DNA of 64,000 nucleotides, from NCBI RefSeq assembly GCF_001020565.1, contig NZ_LDAS01000001.1:410402-474401 (forward strand). The letters are read 5' to 3'. Below the pieces are notes generated by a model. That model saw only the letters and a list, made by a program, of their open reading frames with translations. It did not search any database and was not told the origin of the DNA. The DNA comes from Maribacter thermophilus. Lineage in GTDB: Bacteria > Bacteroidota > Bacteroidia > Flavobacteriales > Flavobacteriaceae. Within the stretch, counting starts at the first letter, position 1. Each line of letters begins with the position of its first letter. Position numbers and translations under genes: made by a program. Shown piece after piece: positions 19,009 to 28,034 of this stretch.

Positions 19009-20103
19009 TTAAGCTTCCACCATTCCCGAAAAGTGATAGTATGCAGCGCATGCCCCTTCGCTACTTACCATAGGAGCGCCCAAGGGGTTGGTCGGTTTAC
19101 ATGTTTTTCCGAACTGTGAGCACTCAAAAGGTTTTTTGATACCCTTCATAATCTGTCCAGAAATGCACAAAGGGTTTTCGGGGGCTTCCGTTATATTGAC
19201 ATTGTATTTTTTGGCGGCATCGAACTGGGCATATTTGTCACGGATCGCATAGCCGCTATCGGGAATCTCACCGATACCTCGCCACGTTTGGTTGTGTACC
19301 TCGAATACCTCGTTGATGATTTTTTGTGCCTCGGGATTTCCTTCTTCCCGAACGATACGGGCATATTGGTTTTCAACTTCCGACTTGCTCTGTTCCAACT
19401 GGCGGATAACCATCAAGATACCTTGAAGCACATCCAAGGGCTCAAAACCGGTTACGACGATAGGAACCTTATATTCGGCCGATAAGGGATGGTATTCCGA
19501 ATTGCCCATGATGGTACATACGTGGCCTGCCGCCAAAAATCCATCAATCTTACTTTCTTCGTCGTCGATAACCGCCTTTATCGCCGGGGGAACCAATACA
19601 TGCGATGCCAAGATGGAATAGTTTTTTACCCCTCTACGGTGGGCATGTACTACAGACAAGGCGTTGGCAGGGGCTGTCGTCTCGAAGCCCACGGCAAAGA
19701 AGACCACCTCTTTATCGGGGTTGTCCTCGGCAATTTTTACGGCCTCCAAGGGAGAGTATAAAATACGTACATCGGCCCCTTCGGCCTTGGCTTCCAAGAG
19801 ACTTTTTTGTGAACCAGGTACACGTAGCATATCACCAAAGGAACAGAGGATCACTCCCTTTTCCGAAGCAAGATAAATAGCTTTGTCTATCAGGTTCAAG
19901 GGTGTTACACAGACCGGACAACCAGGCCCATGGATCATAGTGACCTTATCGGGCAACATATCGATGATGCCATTTTTTACCAGACTGTGCGTCTGTCCAC
20001 CGCAAACTTCCATGATAGACCAAGGTCGGGAAACGGTTCTTTCTATTTCTTCCAAATATTTTTTTGCCAACTCGGGGTCACGGTATTCCGACATGTACTT
20101 CAT
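19009..20103 (-). CDS. hypD: Hydrogenase maturation protein HypD
   Basis: HypD is the iron-sulfur scaffold that, with HypC, assembles the Fe(CN)2CO fragment. At 364 residues it is full length. Diagnostic blocks are [41 protein letters not shown] and [14 protein letters not shown], with Cys residues for redox chemistry and a C-terminal cluster ([19 protein letters not shown]). It starts 6 bases after hypC stops and is followed 9 bases later by hypE. Confidence 0.95.
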   Translation of the reverse strand: MKYMSEYRDPELAKKYLEEIERTVSRPWSIMEVCGGQTHSLVKNGIIDMLPDKVTMIHGPGCPVCVTPLNLIDKAIYLASEKGVILCSFGDMLRVPGSQKSLLEAKAEGADVRILYSPLEAVKIAEDNPDKEVVFFAVGFETTAPANALSVVHAHRRGVKNYSILASHVLVPPAIKAVIDDEESKIDGFLAAGHVCTIMGNSEYHPLSAEYKVPIVVTGFEPLDVLQGILMVIRQLEQSKSEVENQYARIVREEGNPEAQKIINEVFEVHNQTWRGIGEIPDSGYAIRDKYAQFDAAKKYNVNITEAPENPLCISGQIMKGIKKPFECSQFGKTCKPTNPLGAPMVSSEGACAAYYHFSGMVEA

Positions 20104-20109
20104 AGTTCA

Positions 20110-20388
20110 CTAATTATCGGTTTTTGGTAAATATTCGTCTACATCTTCCAAATCGCCCAACTCCCCGATTTCCTCAAGGTATTTGAACGTTTTTTGTGCT
20201 TCTTCCTCGTCTACTTTGCTAATGGCGACACCCACGTGCACCAATACATAATCACCTACGTCGGCATCGGGCAGCATCTCTAGACTGGCTTCTTTGGTGA
20301 TACCGCCAAAGGAGACTTTGGCCATTCGTACCATACCATCATATTGACTTTCTATACTCTTAATTTTACCTGGAATTGCTAAGCACAT
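20110..20388 (-). CDS. hypC: Hydrogenase maturation chaperone HypC
   Basis: This small chaperone (92 residues) partners HypD and the hydrogenase large subunit. The N-terminus MCLAIPGKI supplies the essential Cys2. The OB-like body has the family segment VGDYVLVHVGVAISKVDEEEA. It begins 3 bases after the hypF stop, so the two are translationally coupled. The C-terminal acidic tail (LGDLEDVDEYLPKTDN) is a little longer than in many HypC proteins. Confidence 0.95.
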   Translation of the reverse strand: MCLAIPGKIKSIESQYDGMVRMAKVSFGGITKEASLEMLPDADVGDYVLVHVGVAISKVDEEEAQKTFKYLEEIGELGDLEDVDEYLPKTDN

Positions 20389-20391
20389 AAT

Positions 20392-22653
20392 TCAATTTTT
20401 AATATATTGATAGTAGCATAGTTGTCCGAACGAAATGTTCTCGTCGTTACTAGACAATATACGATTAAATTTTAACTTGAAGCCTTGTTTTTTTCCTAGT
20501 TGAGACAGTTTTTCGACCAATAGCGAATTCTGAAAAACACCGCCGCTACAGGCTATGGTTTTGCAATGGTTTTGCCTTGCCATCTTTAAAATAGATAAGG
20601 CCAGGGTATGGATAAAACCATGTGCGATTTGTGATTTGGAAAGCCCTTCCGTTTTTGTTTTTAAGATGTTGGACATTAGGGTTTTTACGGGGATGTTTTT
20701 CTCCACTATTCCTTCTAAAAAATCAATAGGATCATTGCCTGTATAATTTAGGGACTCGTTTTCCAAATACATGGCGGCCTCTCCTTCGTAAGAAGTTGTA
20801 TCCCCCAAATCAAGAAGAGAGGCCACGGCATCGAACAAGCGGCCGACGGAAGAGGTTTTCAAGGTATTTTTTTCCAACATTGTGTTGTAGACCTTCCATT
20901 CCGTTTTAGAGAATTTTTGCCGAACACCTTCCCTTTGGGTTTTGGGAAGCATACAGAGCAAGGACAAACGGGGTTCCTTGGCCATATTGTCCGCAGCGAT
21001 CCAATCTACATACTCAAAATGGGCCAAGCGTTCCATCTTTTGGTCGTCAAAAACGAAGAACTCGCCGCCCCAAATGGCACCATCATCACCCAAGCCGGTA
21101 CCGTCCCAAATCACGCCCATTATTTTTTCTGTGGAACCGAAGAGCCGATGTTCTCCCAGAACACTGGCAAAATGGGCCTTGTGGTGTTGAACGGTCCGTA
21201 GTTCGGCCTTCCATTTGTTGGCCCATTCCCTTCCCAAAATACTGCTCTGGTATTGGGGGTGGGCATCGATCAAAACGACCTCGGGCCGTGTTTCGAAGAG
21301 GGAGGTGAATTTTGTTATGTTTTCTTGGAAACGTTCTAAGACGTCGTAGCTGTCGAGGTTTCCGAAATAGGGACTCACATAGGTGTGGGCATTGGGAACA
21401 AAAGTGAAGGTACTTTTTAGGTGGGCGCCCATGGCCAATACCTTTTTCTCTCCCGATAGGGGGGCGTTCAAATAATTGGGGGCGAGCCCGCGGGAACGTC
21501 GGAGGGTAATCTGTTGTTCTCCGGCAAAACGGACGACCGAATCATCCTGCGGAAACGCTATTTTTAAATTATGGTGTACAAAGTAATCGGCAACGTCCGA
21601 TAACTTCGCTACGGCATCGGCGGCTTCGGAAATCATCGGTGAACCGTGAATGTTTCCGCTCGTGGCGATAATGGGGATTTTCAAGGCGTCCATCAAAAGG
21701 GTGAGCAGGGCCGAAGAAGGCAACATGACACCCAGTTGGTTCAACCCGGGAGCTATGGTCCGTTTTGCCAAATCGGTAATCTTTTTCTTGGGTCGGAGAA
21801 TTACGATGGGGCCGGCCGAAGCGGTAAGGGCCTTCTCTTCATCGGTACCGAGTTCAAAGTCGTTTTTTATTTTTTCGAGTGATGGATAGAGGAGGGCAAA
21901 GGGTTTGCTGGGGCGTTGCTTTTTTTTCCGTAGTCGGGCTATGGCCGTTTTGTTGTTGGCATCGCAACAAAGCAAATAGCCGTTCGTGTTTTTAAGGGCC
22001 ACAATGTTTCCCGAAAGAATAAATCCCGAAACTTTTTTTATAATCTCGGTAGTGTCGGTGGCTAGGGGCGTTCCATCCGAAGTCGTTAGGTTCAATTGAA
22101 TACCACATTCCTTACAGCTATTGGTCTGTGAATGAAAGCGCCGGTCATCGGCATTGGTGTATTCCGTTTCGCATTCAGTACACATACTAAAGTCCGATAA
22201 GGTGGTGTTGGCCCGTTCAAAAGGAAATTTTGTGGTTACCGCATACCGGGGCCCACACTGGGTGCAGGTGGTAAAGGCATAAGCGTATCGGCGGTCGGCC
22301 GTATTCCTGATTTCCGATTTGCAGGATTCACAAATAACGAAATCTGGCGTTAACGGAATGTTGATCTGGTGTTGGGTTTCTGAAGGAGCTATGCTGAAGG
22401 TATCATATTCACGAAAGGCTATTTCTGAAAGGGAATGTGATTGAATAACTGAAATTTCAGGGGCGTTTTCAATAAGGGCCCTTAAAAATTCCTCCGCCTT
22501 TTCTTCCTTGGAATTTAGGTGGATCAAGACACCATCCTCATTATTGCAAACCATGCCTTTTAATCGATATTGCTGTGCCAAACCATAGACAAAGGGGCGA
22601 AACCCGACTCCTTGTACTTGCCCAGAAATAATGATTTGAAAAGTTTTTGCCAT
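20392..22653 (-). CDS. hypF: Carbamoyltransferase HypF
   Basis: HypF makes carbamoyl-AMP from carbamoyl phosphate and transfers the carbamoyl group to HypE. The 753 residues show the full domain order: acylphosphatase (1-90, GQVQGVGFRPFVYGLA), two zinc-finger motifs (CESCKSEIRNTADRRYAYAF with CTQCGPRY, then CTECE and CKECG), a YrdC-like domain (about 200-380, ALKNTNGYLLCCDA, KKQRPSKPFALLYP) and a Kae1-like domain (HHKAHFASVLGEH, GVIWDGTGLGDDGAIWGGEF, IACSGGVFQNSLL). It follows hypB with a palindromic repeat in the short gap between them. Confidence 0.95.
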   Translation of the reverse strand: MAKTFQIIISGQVQGVGFRPFVYGLAQQYRLKGMVCNNEDGVLIHLNSKEEKAEEFLRALIENAPEISVIQSHSLSEIAFREYDTFSIAPSETQHQINIPLTPDFVICESCKSEIRNTADRRYAYAFTTCTQCGPRYAVTTKFPFERANTTLSDFSMCTECETEYTNADDRRFHSQTNSCKECGIQLNLTTSDGTPLATDTTEIIKKVSGFILSGNIVALKNTNGYLLCCDANNKTAIARLRKKKQRPSKPFALLYPSLEKIKNDFELGTDEEKALTASAGPIVILRPKKKITDLAKRTIAPGLNQLGVMLPSSALLTLLMDALKIPIIATSGNIHGSPMISEAADAVAKLSDVADYFVHHNLKIAFPQDDSVVRFAGEQQITLRRSRGLAPNYLNAPLSGEKKVLAMGAHLKSTFTFVPNAHTYVSPYFGNLDSYDVLERFQENITKFTSLFETRPEVVLIDAHPQYQSSILGREWANKWKAELRTVQHHKAHFASVLGEHRLFGSTEKIMGVIWDGTGLGDDGAIWGGEFFVFDDQKMERLAHFEYVDWIAADNMAKEPRLSLLCMLPKTQREGVRQKFSKTEWKVYNTMLEKNTLKTSSVGRLFDAVASLLDLGDTTSYEGEAAMYLENESLNYTGNDPIDFLEGIVEKNIPVKTLMSNILKTKTEGLSKSQIAHGFIHTLALSILKMARQNHCKTIACSGGVFQNSLLVEKLSQLGKKQGFKLKFNRILSSNDENISFGQLCYYQYIKN

Positions 22654-22663
22654 GGTTTCAAGT

Positions 22664-22700
22664 ATAGACCTCGCGGGTCTTTAAGGCCCGCGAGGTCTAT
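22664..22700. repeat. REP-like palindrome between hypB and hypF
   Basis: A 37-base element has 14-base perfect arms (ATAGACCTCGCGGG and its complement) around a 9-base loop. A close relative lies at 26361-26397 with the same length and similar arms. In RNA it would form a strong hairpin inside the operon, so it may tune expression or protect transcript ends. It resembles the extragenic palindromes common in Bacteroidota genomes. Confidence 0.8.
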
Positions 22701-22723
22701 TGTAAGATTCCTTTTATGAAGAC

Positions 22724-23419
22724 CTATCCTTTCTTTTGTTTTACCTTTTTCAACAGCCAATCGCACCATTGATCGATACCTTCATCGGTGATGGAAGATA
22801 TCTGCAATACCTCTATTTCGTGGTTCACCTCTCGGGCATCCTTAGTAACGGCCTCTACCGAAAATGGAACGTAGGGTAACAGATCGGCCTTGGAAACCAG
22901 CATCATGTCGCTCGTCAAGAACATTTTGGGGTACTTTTTGGGTTTGTCGTCACCCTCGGTGGTGGCCATTAGGGTTACGCGGTAGTCCTCGCCCAAATCA
23001 AAGGAAGAGGGGCAGACCAAATTGCCCACATTTTCAATGAAGAGCAAATCGATGTTTTCCAAGTCGAATTGGTCCAGTACCTGGTGTACCATTTGGGCTT
23101 CCAAATGGCAGATGCCCCCGGTTACGATCTGTAGGGCCTGAATGCCCGTTTCGCGGATGCGTTCGGCATCGCGTTCGGTTTCGAGGTCGCCGACCATAAC
23201 GGCAATATTTATCTTGTCTTTCAGCTTTTCGGCCGTTTTCTGCATAAGGGTCGTTTTACCGCTTCCTGCCGAAGAGGTAATATTGATCAAAAGGGTGCCG
23301 GTCTTGGCCATTTCCTTTTTAATGATGTCGGCCACAAAATCATTGGCCTTCAGCAAATGGATGTTCGTGTTTTCACATTGCACGGTACCCCGTGCCGTCT
23401 TCGTTGATTTTTCTACCAT
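22724..23419 (-). CDS. hypB: Hydrogenase nickel-incorporation GTPase HypB
   Basis: HypB is the GTPase that, with HypA, inserts nickel into the large subunit. The P-loop ITSSAGSGKTTLMQ, switch segment MVGDLETERDAERI, GGICHLEAQMVHQVL (metal-binding Cys-His pair) and the base-recognition-like motif LVSKADLLPYV are intact. At 231 residues it lacks a long His-rich N-terminus, so nickel storage may depend on the His-rich transporter loop at the end of the locus instead. Confidence 0.95.
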   Translation of the reverse strand: MVEKSTKTARGTVQCENTNIHLLKANDFVADIIKKEMAKTGTLLINITSSAGSGKTTLMQKTAEKLKDKINIAVMVGDLETERDAERIRETGIQALQIVTGGICHLEAQMVHQVLDQFDLENIDLLFIENVGNLVCPSSFDLGEDYRVTLMATTEGDDKPKKYPKMFLTSDMMLVSKADLLPYVPFSVEAVTKDAREVNHEIEVLQISSITDEGIDQWCDWLLKKVKQKKG

Positions 23420-23436
23420 TTTTTCCTTTTTTTAGT

Positions 23437-23450
23437 GACCCTAAAGGGTC
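23437..23450. repeat. Short perfect palindrome between hypA and hypB
   Basis: GACCCTAAAGGGTC is an inverted repeat with 5-base arms around TAAA, in the 65-base gap between hypA and hypB. It differs in sequence from the 37-base palindromes of this operon but occupies a similar intergenic place. A factor site or an intercistronic hairpin are both possible. Confidence 0.5.
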
Positions 23451-23484
23451 GTAATTCGTTGTTATAATGGGCTGGCCTCTGGGG

Positions 23485-23832
23485 TCAGTCTTCAAATTCT
23501 ACTTTATGGATCAGCATTTCCTCGCCTTGGATCACATTTTTGCTGGGCCGGTCGCAATTTTCACAGATAAACCGATAGTTCTGTACATCGGTAATATGGT
23601 TACAGACCTCGCATTGGATTTTTAGCGGGGTAGATTCGATGTGTAATTCCACATGGTGGTACCCCGGATGGGTCAGGTGATAGGCGCTATAGGCATTGTG
23701 CAAAAGGCGGGGTTCGATGTTCGATAAGATACCCACCTTGAGATGAATGGCCTTCATTTTGTTCAGTTTCTCCCTTTCGAACTCCTGTTCCAAGGTGCGC
23801 ATAATGCTATTTACGATCGATGTTTCGTGCAT
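23485..23832 (-). CDS. hypA: Hydrogenase nickel-incorporation protein HypA
   Basis: This nickel metallochaperone works with HypB. The N-terminus MHETSIV carries the nickel-binding His2 and Glu3. The zinc site is formed by CEVC and CENC separated by 13 residues (about residues 74-92). The 115-residue length is standard. Its start overlaps the stop of the TPR gene by one base, which ties that uncharacterised gene to the maturation operon. Confidence 0.93.
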   Translation of the reverse strand: MHETSIVNSIMRTLEQEFEREKLNKMKAIHLKVGILSNIEPRLLHNAYSAYHLTHPGYHHVELHIESTPLKIQCEVCNHITDVQNYRFICENCDRPSKNVIQGEEMLIHKVEFED

Positions 23833-25313
23833 TAGATCAAACTTTTTACTTTTTCCAATTCTTCTAAATGCTGATCGGCTTGGGCAATCAGGTTTTTGTC
23901 GTCGACCAAGGTTTTTATCTCCTCGGCCTTGGCTTTCATTGCTTCGTATTTTTTGAGTTCTTCAGAACTGTTTTCGTTGTGCGTGAGCCACCCCAGTTCC
24001 AATTGGTTCAATAGGGTAAGGGCACGTTCGAACGGATATTCGCTTGCCGTTCGTATTTCAAGGGCCTCATTGAAAAGTCCCGCCGCCTTCTCCAGATTGT
24101 TATGGATTTTCGCAGGGGGGAAATGCATCAGGGCCGTTGCGTAATTATGGCTGGCCATGGCGTTTTCGTAAGGATATTTTTCTTTGGTATAGAAGGCTAG
24201 CACTTCTTTAAAGGAAGAAGCGCAAAAGGCCGTCCACATGGGTTTTTCTTCGGGCGATACCGGAATTTCCGAGTAGATAAGTGCCAAATTGTGATGCACA
24301 TCAGCAAATTTCTGTGGATGGGTATCGCGCTTAAAGACTTTGAGAACATCTTGGAAAGCATTGATGGCCGCCTTGTAATACTGTGGACTCCCATTCTTTG
24401 ACCAGGTGTACAAAAGAATGGCTTTTTTGTACATGGCCTCTCCCAAGAATTCGGGAATGTTTTCCTTCCGAAAATATTGGATGGCCCTATTGATCAATTC
24501 CTTTGCCGCGATGAAGTCTTTCTTGAAATTGGCAATTTCAGAGGCGTCCACCAATAACATGCCGGCCTGTACGCCCAATCCTTTTTCTTCGTAATAGGCA
24601 ATGCAGCCCATCTGCAGCTCGTGCACCTCATTTAATTTTTCCGGGTCGTAAGGCACTTGTAACCGGGCCATTAGAATACCGGCCAAATGACTGTTCATCG
24701 CATTTTTGGCATCGTCTGAAACGGCAATGTTAAGGAGTTTTTTCGTCCATTGTTCGGCTTCCTCCAATTCTCCCGAATCCAGTAACAAATTCAGGTAATG
24801 TTTACCCGTAAAAACTTTGATCTCATCGTTTTCGGCTTTTTCTAGGGCTTCGGTAAATCCCTTTTTAAGCTCGGTATGCCCTTGGGAGGGCGCCACGGCA
24901 CCGTAATAGTGGATAATGGCACTGTTGTGGGCCGAGGTGTTGTAGCAGAAATCGATCATGTTAGGCGAAATCTCGTAGCCGAACTGTAAATGGGTCGCAA
25001 TTAAAAGATGGTGGTACAGGGACGATTCTTCCGAAACAAATTCAAAGGCCTTCTGATGGTTTCCCAACTTGTAGAATACCAAGGCAAGCAAATTTTTTTG
25101 GGTAAATGGAAACTTGGGAAACACATAGGGTGGTTCCAAATCGTACCAATCCAAGGGAATCGATATAGTATCGGCTTCCAATGTCAGCGTCTTTATGTCC
25201 GTTATGCCTTCGGGGTTGTCGGTTACCGTGACCAATTCGTTCAATCGGTTAACTGTCGCAATCGCATCCTGTGCTTTCTGCAAGGCCTCAGTTGTTGTTA
25301 ATATCGTAAGCAT
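23832..25313 (-). CDS. TPR-repeat protein of the hydrogenase operon, function unknown
   Basis: This is a 493-residue cytosolic protein without signal peptide or membrane span. It is mostly helical with degenerate tetratricopeptide repeats (for example EAEQWTKKLLNIAVSDDAKN, YFRKENIPEFLGEAMYKKAI, QYYKAAINAFQDVLKVFKRD and LEKAAGLFNEALEIRTASEY). It overlaps the 85-residue gene upstream by 26 bases and hypA downstream by one base, so it is translated with them. Its position between the structural and hyp genes suggests an assembly or scaffolding role for the enzyme. That role is inferred from context only. Confidence 0.75.
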   Translation of the reverse strand: MLTILTTTEALQKAQDAIATVNRLNELVTVTDNPEGITDIKTLTLEADTISIPLDWYDLEPPYVFPKFPFTQKNLLALVFYKLGNHQKAFEFVSEESSLYHHLLIATHLQFGYEISPNMIDFCYNTSAHNSAIIHYYGAVAPSQGHTELKKGFTEALEKAENDEIKVFTGKHYLNLLLDSGELEEAEQWTKKLLNIAVSDDAKNAMNSHLAGILMARLQVPYDPEKLNEVHELQMGCIAYYEEKGLGVQAGMLLVDASEIANFKKDFIAAKELINRAIQYFRKENIPEFLGEAMYKKAILLYTWSKNGSPQYYKAAINAFQDVLKVFKRDTHPQKFADVHHNLALIYSEIPVSPEEKPMWTAFCASSFKEVLAFYTKEKYPYENAMASHNYATALMHFPPAKIHNNLEKAAGLFNEALEIRTASEYPFERALTLLNQLELGWLTHNENSSEELKKYEAMKAKAEEIKTLVDDKNLIAQADQHLEELEKVKSLI

Positions 25314-25545
25314 CTTTGTCTACTTTTTGTGTGCCGCGGGGGTCTTTCGCCGCCGTCAACATCATGTTTCTGCCATATATCTCGGCCAGGCGTTCCGTTC
25401 TGTAATCCCCTATGGTCTGAACCAAGACCTGTTTCGGGTCTTTGGTGTTGATGAATATCAGCGAAACTTCCCAACGGCCTTTTACCGGGGTAACCTTGTA
25501 CTGTACCTCGGCATCCAAAAGCCAATTATTTCGTTGTTTCGTCAT
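25288..25545 (-). CDS. Small hypothetical protein of the hydrogenase operon (85 residues)
   Basis: I do not recognise this family. The protein is soluble, with a predicted beta-rich first half (WLLDAEVQYKVTPVKGRWEV, SLIFINTKDPKQVLVQTIGD) and a polar tail (AAKDPRGTQKVDKDAYDINN). It overlaps its upstream neighbour by 4 bases and the TPR gene by 26 bases, strong evidence that it is a real, coupled gene. Presumably an accessory to hydrogenase assembly. Confidence 0.65.
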   Translation of the reverse strand: MTKQRNNWLLDAEVQYKVTPVKGRWEVSLIFINTKDPKQVLVQTIGDYRTERLAEIYGRNMMLTAAKDPRGTQKVDKDAYDINNN

Positions 25546-25862
25546 GAGATAGCCACCTTGATCAAATGGGTCTTTTCAATAATTTCATAGTCCAGTTCCC
25601 TATCGCTCATATCCAAATCGTTATCTATCAACAACTCGCGAACAGCAAGGGTCTTGTCACCCTTTAAGGTACGCGTTTTTAATAGAAACTGCGTGGGTTT
25701 GTACATTTTTACGAACCACTGGCTTGTAACGGGCGTGATCAAAATATGGCCCTGTTCCTTTACATAGGTTACATAAGCATAAAGACTTTCCCCAAAAATG
25801 GGGGTTATCAGCTCATGGTCTAAGTAAATATGGGAAGTTTTTAGGCTAATTTTAGGGTTCAC
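25542..25862 (-). CDS. Small hypothetical protein of the hydrogenase operon (106 residues)
   Basis: This is an unrecognised soluble protein with no Cys, so it is not an iron-sulfur carrier. It overlaps the maturation protease gene by 4 bases and the next small gene by 4 bases, making a chain of coupled genes. Visible segments are HIYLDHELITPIFGESLYAY and DNDLDMSDRELDYEIIEK. A chaperone or processing role for the large subunit can be suggested from position, but nothing in the sequence proves it. Confidence 0.65.
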   Translation of the reverse strand: MNPKISLKTSHIYLDHELITPIFGESLYAYVTYVKEQGHILITPVTSQWFVKMYKPTQFLLKTRTLKGDKTLAVRELLIDNDLDMSDRELDYEIIEKTHLIKVAIS

Positions 25863-26338
25863 GAGGGTATCGATAGCTTTAGGTCTTCCAAAATATGTTG
25901 TACAATTTTATTTCCGGCGCCCTTTACCTCATCGCTTAAGTCTACCTCTAGTTTTGTGTTTTCTATAGCTACGAGATATACTTGAATATCCTCGGGATAT
26001 TCATCGCGTAGTATTTTTTTTGTATAGGATAGGGCTTGGTCCCATTTCATGCCATGCAAGAAGACCATGGGGTCGTCTTGTGGGGCTTTCATCACTTCTT
26101 CGGCAGGTACCTTGAACAAGGTGCCTACAGGTTCATTGCTGTTAAGTACCGCATCTACCAAAATAATCTTGTCGTGCCCTTTTAGGCCAAAGAGTACCTC
26201 AAAGGCCGCGGTGCCCATGTCAAATATACTGATGTCTTCGGTTTCGGGGAGTTTTTTTCGCAGTTCCTCGATGACGTAAATACCTACCGCATCATCACTA
26301 CGTACGGGGTTTCCGAAGCCCATTATTGCCGTCTTCAT
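25859..26338 (-). CDS. hupD: [NiFe] hydrogenase maturation endopeptidase (HupD/HyaD family)
   Basis: This protease cuts the C-terminal peptide from the large subunit once nickel is inserted. The 159-residue protein begins with the family motif MGFGNPVRSDDAVGIYVIEE. Nickel-sensing acidic and His positions are matched by the SDD pair, the Asp in ISIFDMGTAAFEVL and the His in VFLHGMKWD. The tract KIILVDAVLNSNEPVGTLF is typical of the fold. Its target would be the large subunit encoded just upstream, which keeps the 15-residue cleavable tail. Confidence 0.9.
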   Translation of the reverse strand: MKTAIMGFGNPVRSDDAVGIYVIEELRKKLPETEDISIFDMGTAAFEVLFGLKGHDKIILVDAVLNSNEPVGTLFKVPAEEVMKAPQDDPMVFLHGMKWDQALSYTKKILRDEYPEDIQVYLVAIENTKLEVDLSDEVKGAGNKIVQHILEDLKLSIPS

Positions 26339-26360
26339 AAGCTCTCTTGTTTTAGATACA

Positions 26361-26397
26361 AAGACCTCACAGGTCTATGAGATCTGTGAGGCCTAAG
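26361..26397. repeat. REP-like palindrome between large subunit and protease genes
   Basis: A 37-base imperfect inverted repeat is centred on GGTCTATGAGATC, with outer arms AGACCTCACAG and CTGTGAGGCCT. It is the second copy of the element at 22664-22700, with the same spacing and two G-to-A type changes in the left arm, some compensated on the right. This suggests selection on the pairing. Confidence 0.75.
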
Positions 26398-26420
26398 ATA
26401 ATTATTATCGAAATCTGTAA

Positions 26421-28013
26421 TTACAGTTTAAATCTGGATAGTTCAACGCCACTGTGTGCATCGTGGGCATGTACGGTACATACCAAGCACGAGTCGAAGG
26501 AACGCGCCACGATACCCACTTCAACGGGATCTGACGGATCTTCTATCTCGGTACCCAACAGGGCGGTCTCTATGGGGCCAGGGTTGTCGTTACCGTCTTG
26601 CGGACCTACGTTCCACGTGGTCGGCGCCATGACCTGGTAGTTTTTGATTACACCGTTTTCGATTTCGATCCAGTGGGCGAGGGCACCACGTGCCGCCTCG
26701 GTAGCACCGAATCCTTTGCCGTCTTTTTCTACGGGTTTTACATAGAATTCACCATCCAAATCGATCTCTGACAACCATTTTTCAATAAAGGTGTAGATTC
26801 TTGGTGCCTCATGTACCCTAGCCAAGACCCTGGTAAATACACTGGGGCCTAGCTTTTTAATTATGTCGCCGAACAAAGGGTCTTGAATTTGATGGTCTTT
26901 GTTGGCCGGGTTGGCGTTCATGATGGCACGGGCCAATGGTCCGGCTTCGGCGGCATGGCCGTCGTAACGTGGCGATTTGGCCCAGCTGTACTGATTGTCG
27001 AAATCGGTTTCATGCAGGGTCTGCGACTTCATGGGGGTTGGTAGGGGCTCATCCCAAGGATGGAGTCCGTCTTTTTGATTGTCATACCATGAGTGCTTCA
27101 CGTGCTCGCTGATCTTCATGTGGTCGAATACGTGATAGTTCTCGCCGTCGAAGAATCCGCTCGAAGAAATCAGGGCGTCGTTTCTACCTTCAATGGTCGG
27201 GTTGTTGTACATGTCTTTGTGCAAGTAGGTTCCCGTTGCCAAGAATTTGCCCACACCTTGACCGAATTTGTCCAATCCGAATTCAATTCCTGCACGGATC
27301 AATAACCCAAGGTCGCTATTTCTCTGCGACTCGTTCTCTTCTACCCACGCCAACATATCGTCCCAAGTCTTTATTTCCATGTAACGTTCAATGGAGCAAC
27401 CCAACCAAACGGGTTCCAACCAATCATTCTTGAACTGGGCAAGAATGGCATGTGCCCTAGTGATATCCTTTAAGGTAGGGGCACACATGACACCACCTGG
27501 TACCATATAGCTCGAGTGCGGCCATTGGCCACCGAACAAAGCGTATATCTGAACAGGCAGTCCACTGGCGGTCAACCCAATTTGAAAGGTCTCGCCAACG
27601 TAGGCGGACCAGCGTTTCACTACTTCCTTATATAAAGGTTTATCTGCATATTTTTTATTCGCCAAATCGGTCGCGAAGATGGCGTAGAACCATCTTGGGA
27701 TACTTTGAAGGGTTTCTGAAGCCTGGCCGATGGCCCTTAACAAAAGGGCATTGGGCGTTAACTTGGTACCCCATGCGGTATCGAGAGCCGAAGAGGCACA
27801 ATAGAGGTGAGACCCTCCGCAGATTCCACAAATTCTAGGCGTAACCACGAGACCCGATTGAGGGTCCTTGCCCGCCATTATTTTTTCAAAGCCCCTGAAC
27901 ATTGCCGCTTGTGTATGGGCACGGGTAACCTTGCCGTTGTCGATATAGACCTTTACGTCCAAATCGCCTTCAACGCGGCCAACAGGAGATATATTTAATT
28001 CTTTAACTGACAT
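26421..28013 (-). CDS. hupL: [NiFe] hydrogenase large subunit, group 2a/Huc-like
   Basis: This is the catalytic subunit that oxidises H2 at a NiFe(CN)2CO centre. It is 530 residues long with both ligand motifs: L1 RICGICGGSH (Cys62, Cys65) and L2 SFDSCLVCTVH (Cys509, Cys512) near the C-terminus. A cleavable tail of 15 residues follows the last His. The L2 form DSCLVCTVH, rather than DPCxxCxxH, matches group 2a uptake enzymes as I know them. Other landmarks are ISPVGRVEGDLDVKVYI at the N-terminus and MAPTTWNVGPQDGNDNPGPI. The gene starts 21 bases after the small subunit stops. No cytochrome b anchor gene is in the operon. Hydrogenase identity is firm; subgroup is inference from motifs. Confidence 0.95.
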   Translation of the reverse strand: MSVKELNISPVGRVEGDLDVKVYIDNGKVTRAHTQAAMFRGFEKIMAGKDPQSGLVVTPRICGICGGSHLYCASSALDTAWGTKLTPNALLLRAIGQASETLQSIPRWFYAIFATDLANKKYADKPLYKEVVKRWSAYVGETFQIGLTASGLPVQIYALFGGQWPHSSYMVPGGVMCAPTLKDITRAHAILAQFKNDWLEPVWLGCSIERYMEIKTWDDMLAWVEENESQRNSDLGLLIRAGIEFGLDKFGQGVGKFLATGTYLHKDMYNNPTIEGRNDALISSSGFFDGENYHVFDHMKISEHVKHSWYDNQKDGLHPWDEPLPTPMKSQTLHETDFDNQYSWAKSPRYDGHAAEAGPLARAIMNANPANKDHQIQDPLFGDIIKKLGPSVFTRVLARVHEAPRIYTFIEKWLSEIDLDGEFYVKPVEKDGKGFGATEAARGALAHWIEIENGVIKNYQVMAPTTWNVGPQDGNDNPGPIETALLGTEIEDPSDPVEVGIVARSFDSCLVCTVHAHDAHSGVELSRFKL

Positions 28014-28034
28014 TTTTGATTCTTTAAGGTTCGG

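Noticed and set aside
18269-19012. 247-residue plus-strand open frame opposite hypE
   Set aside because: It is the antisense of a full-length, motif-complete hypE and is Ser/Pro-rich in the way typical of shadow frames.
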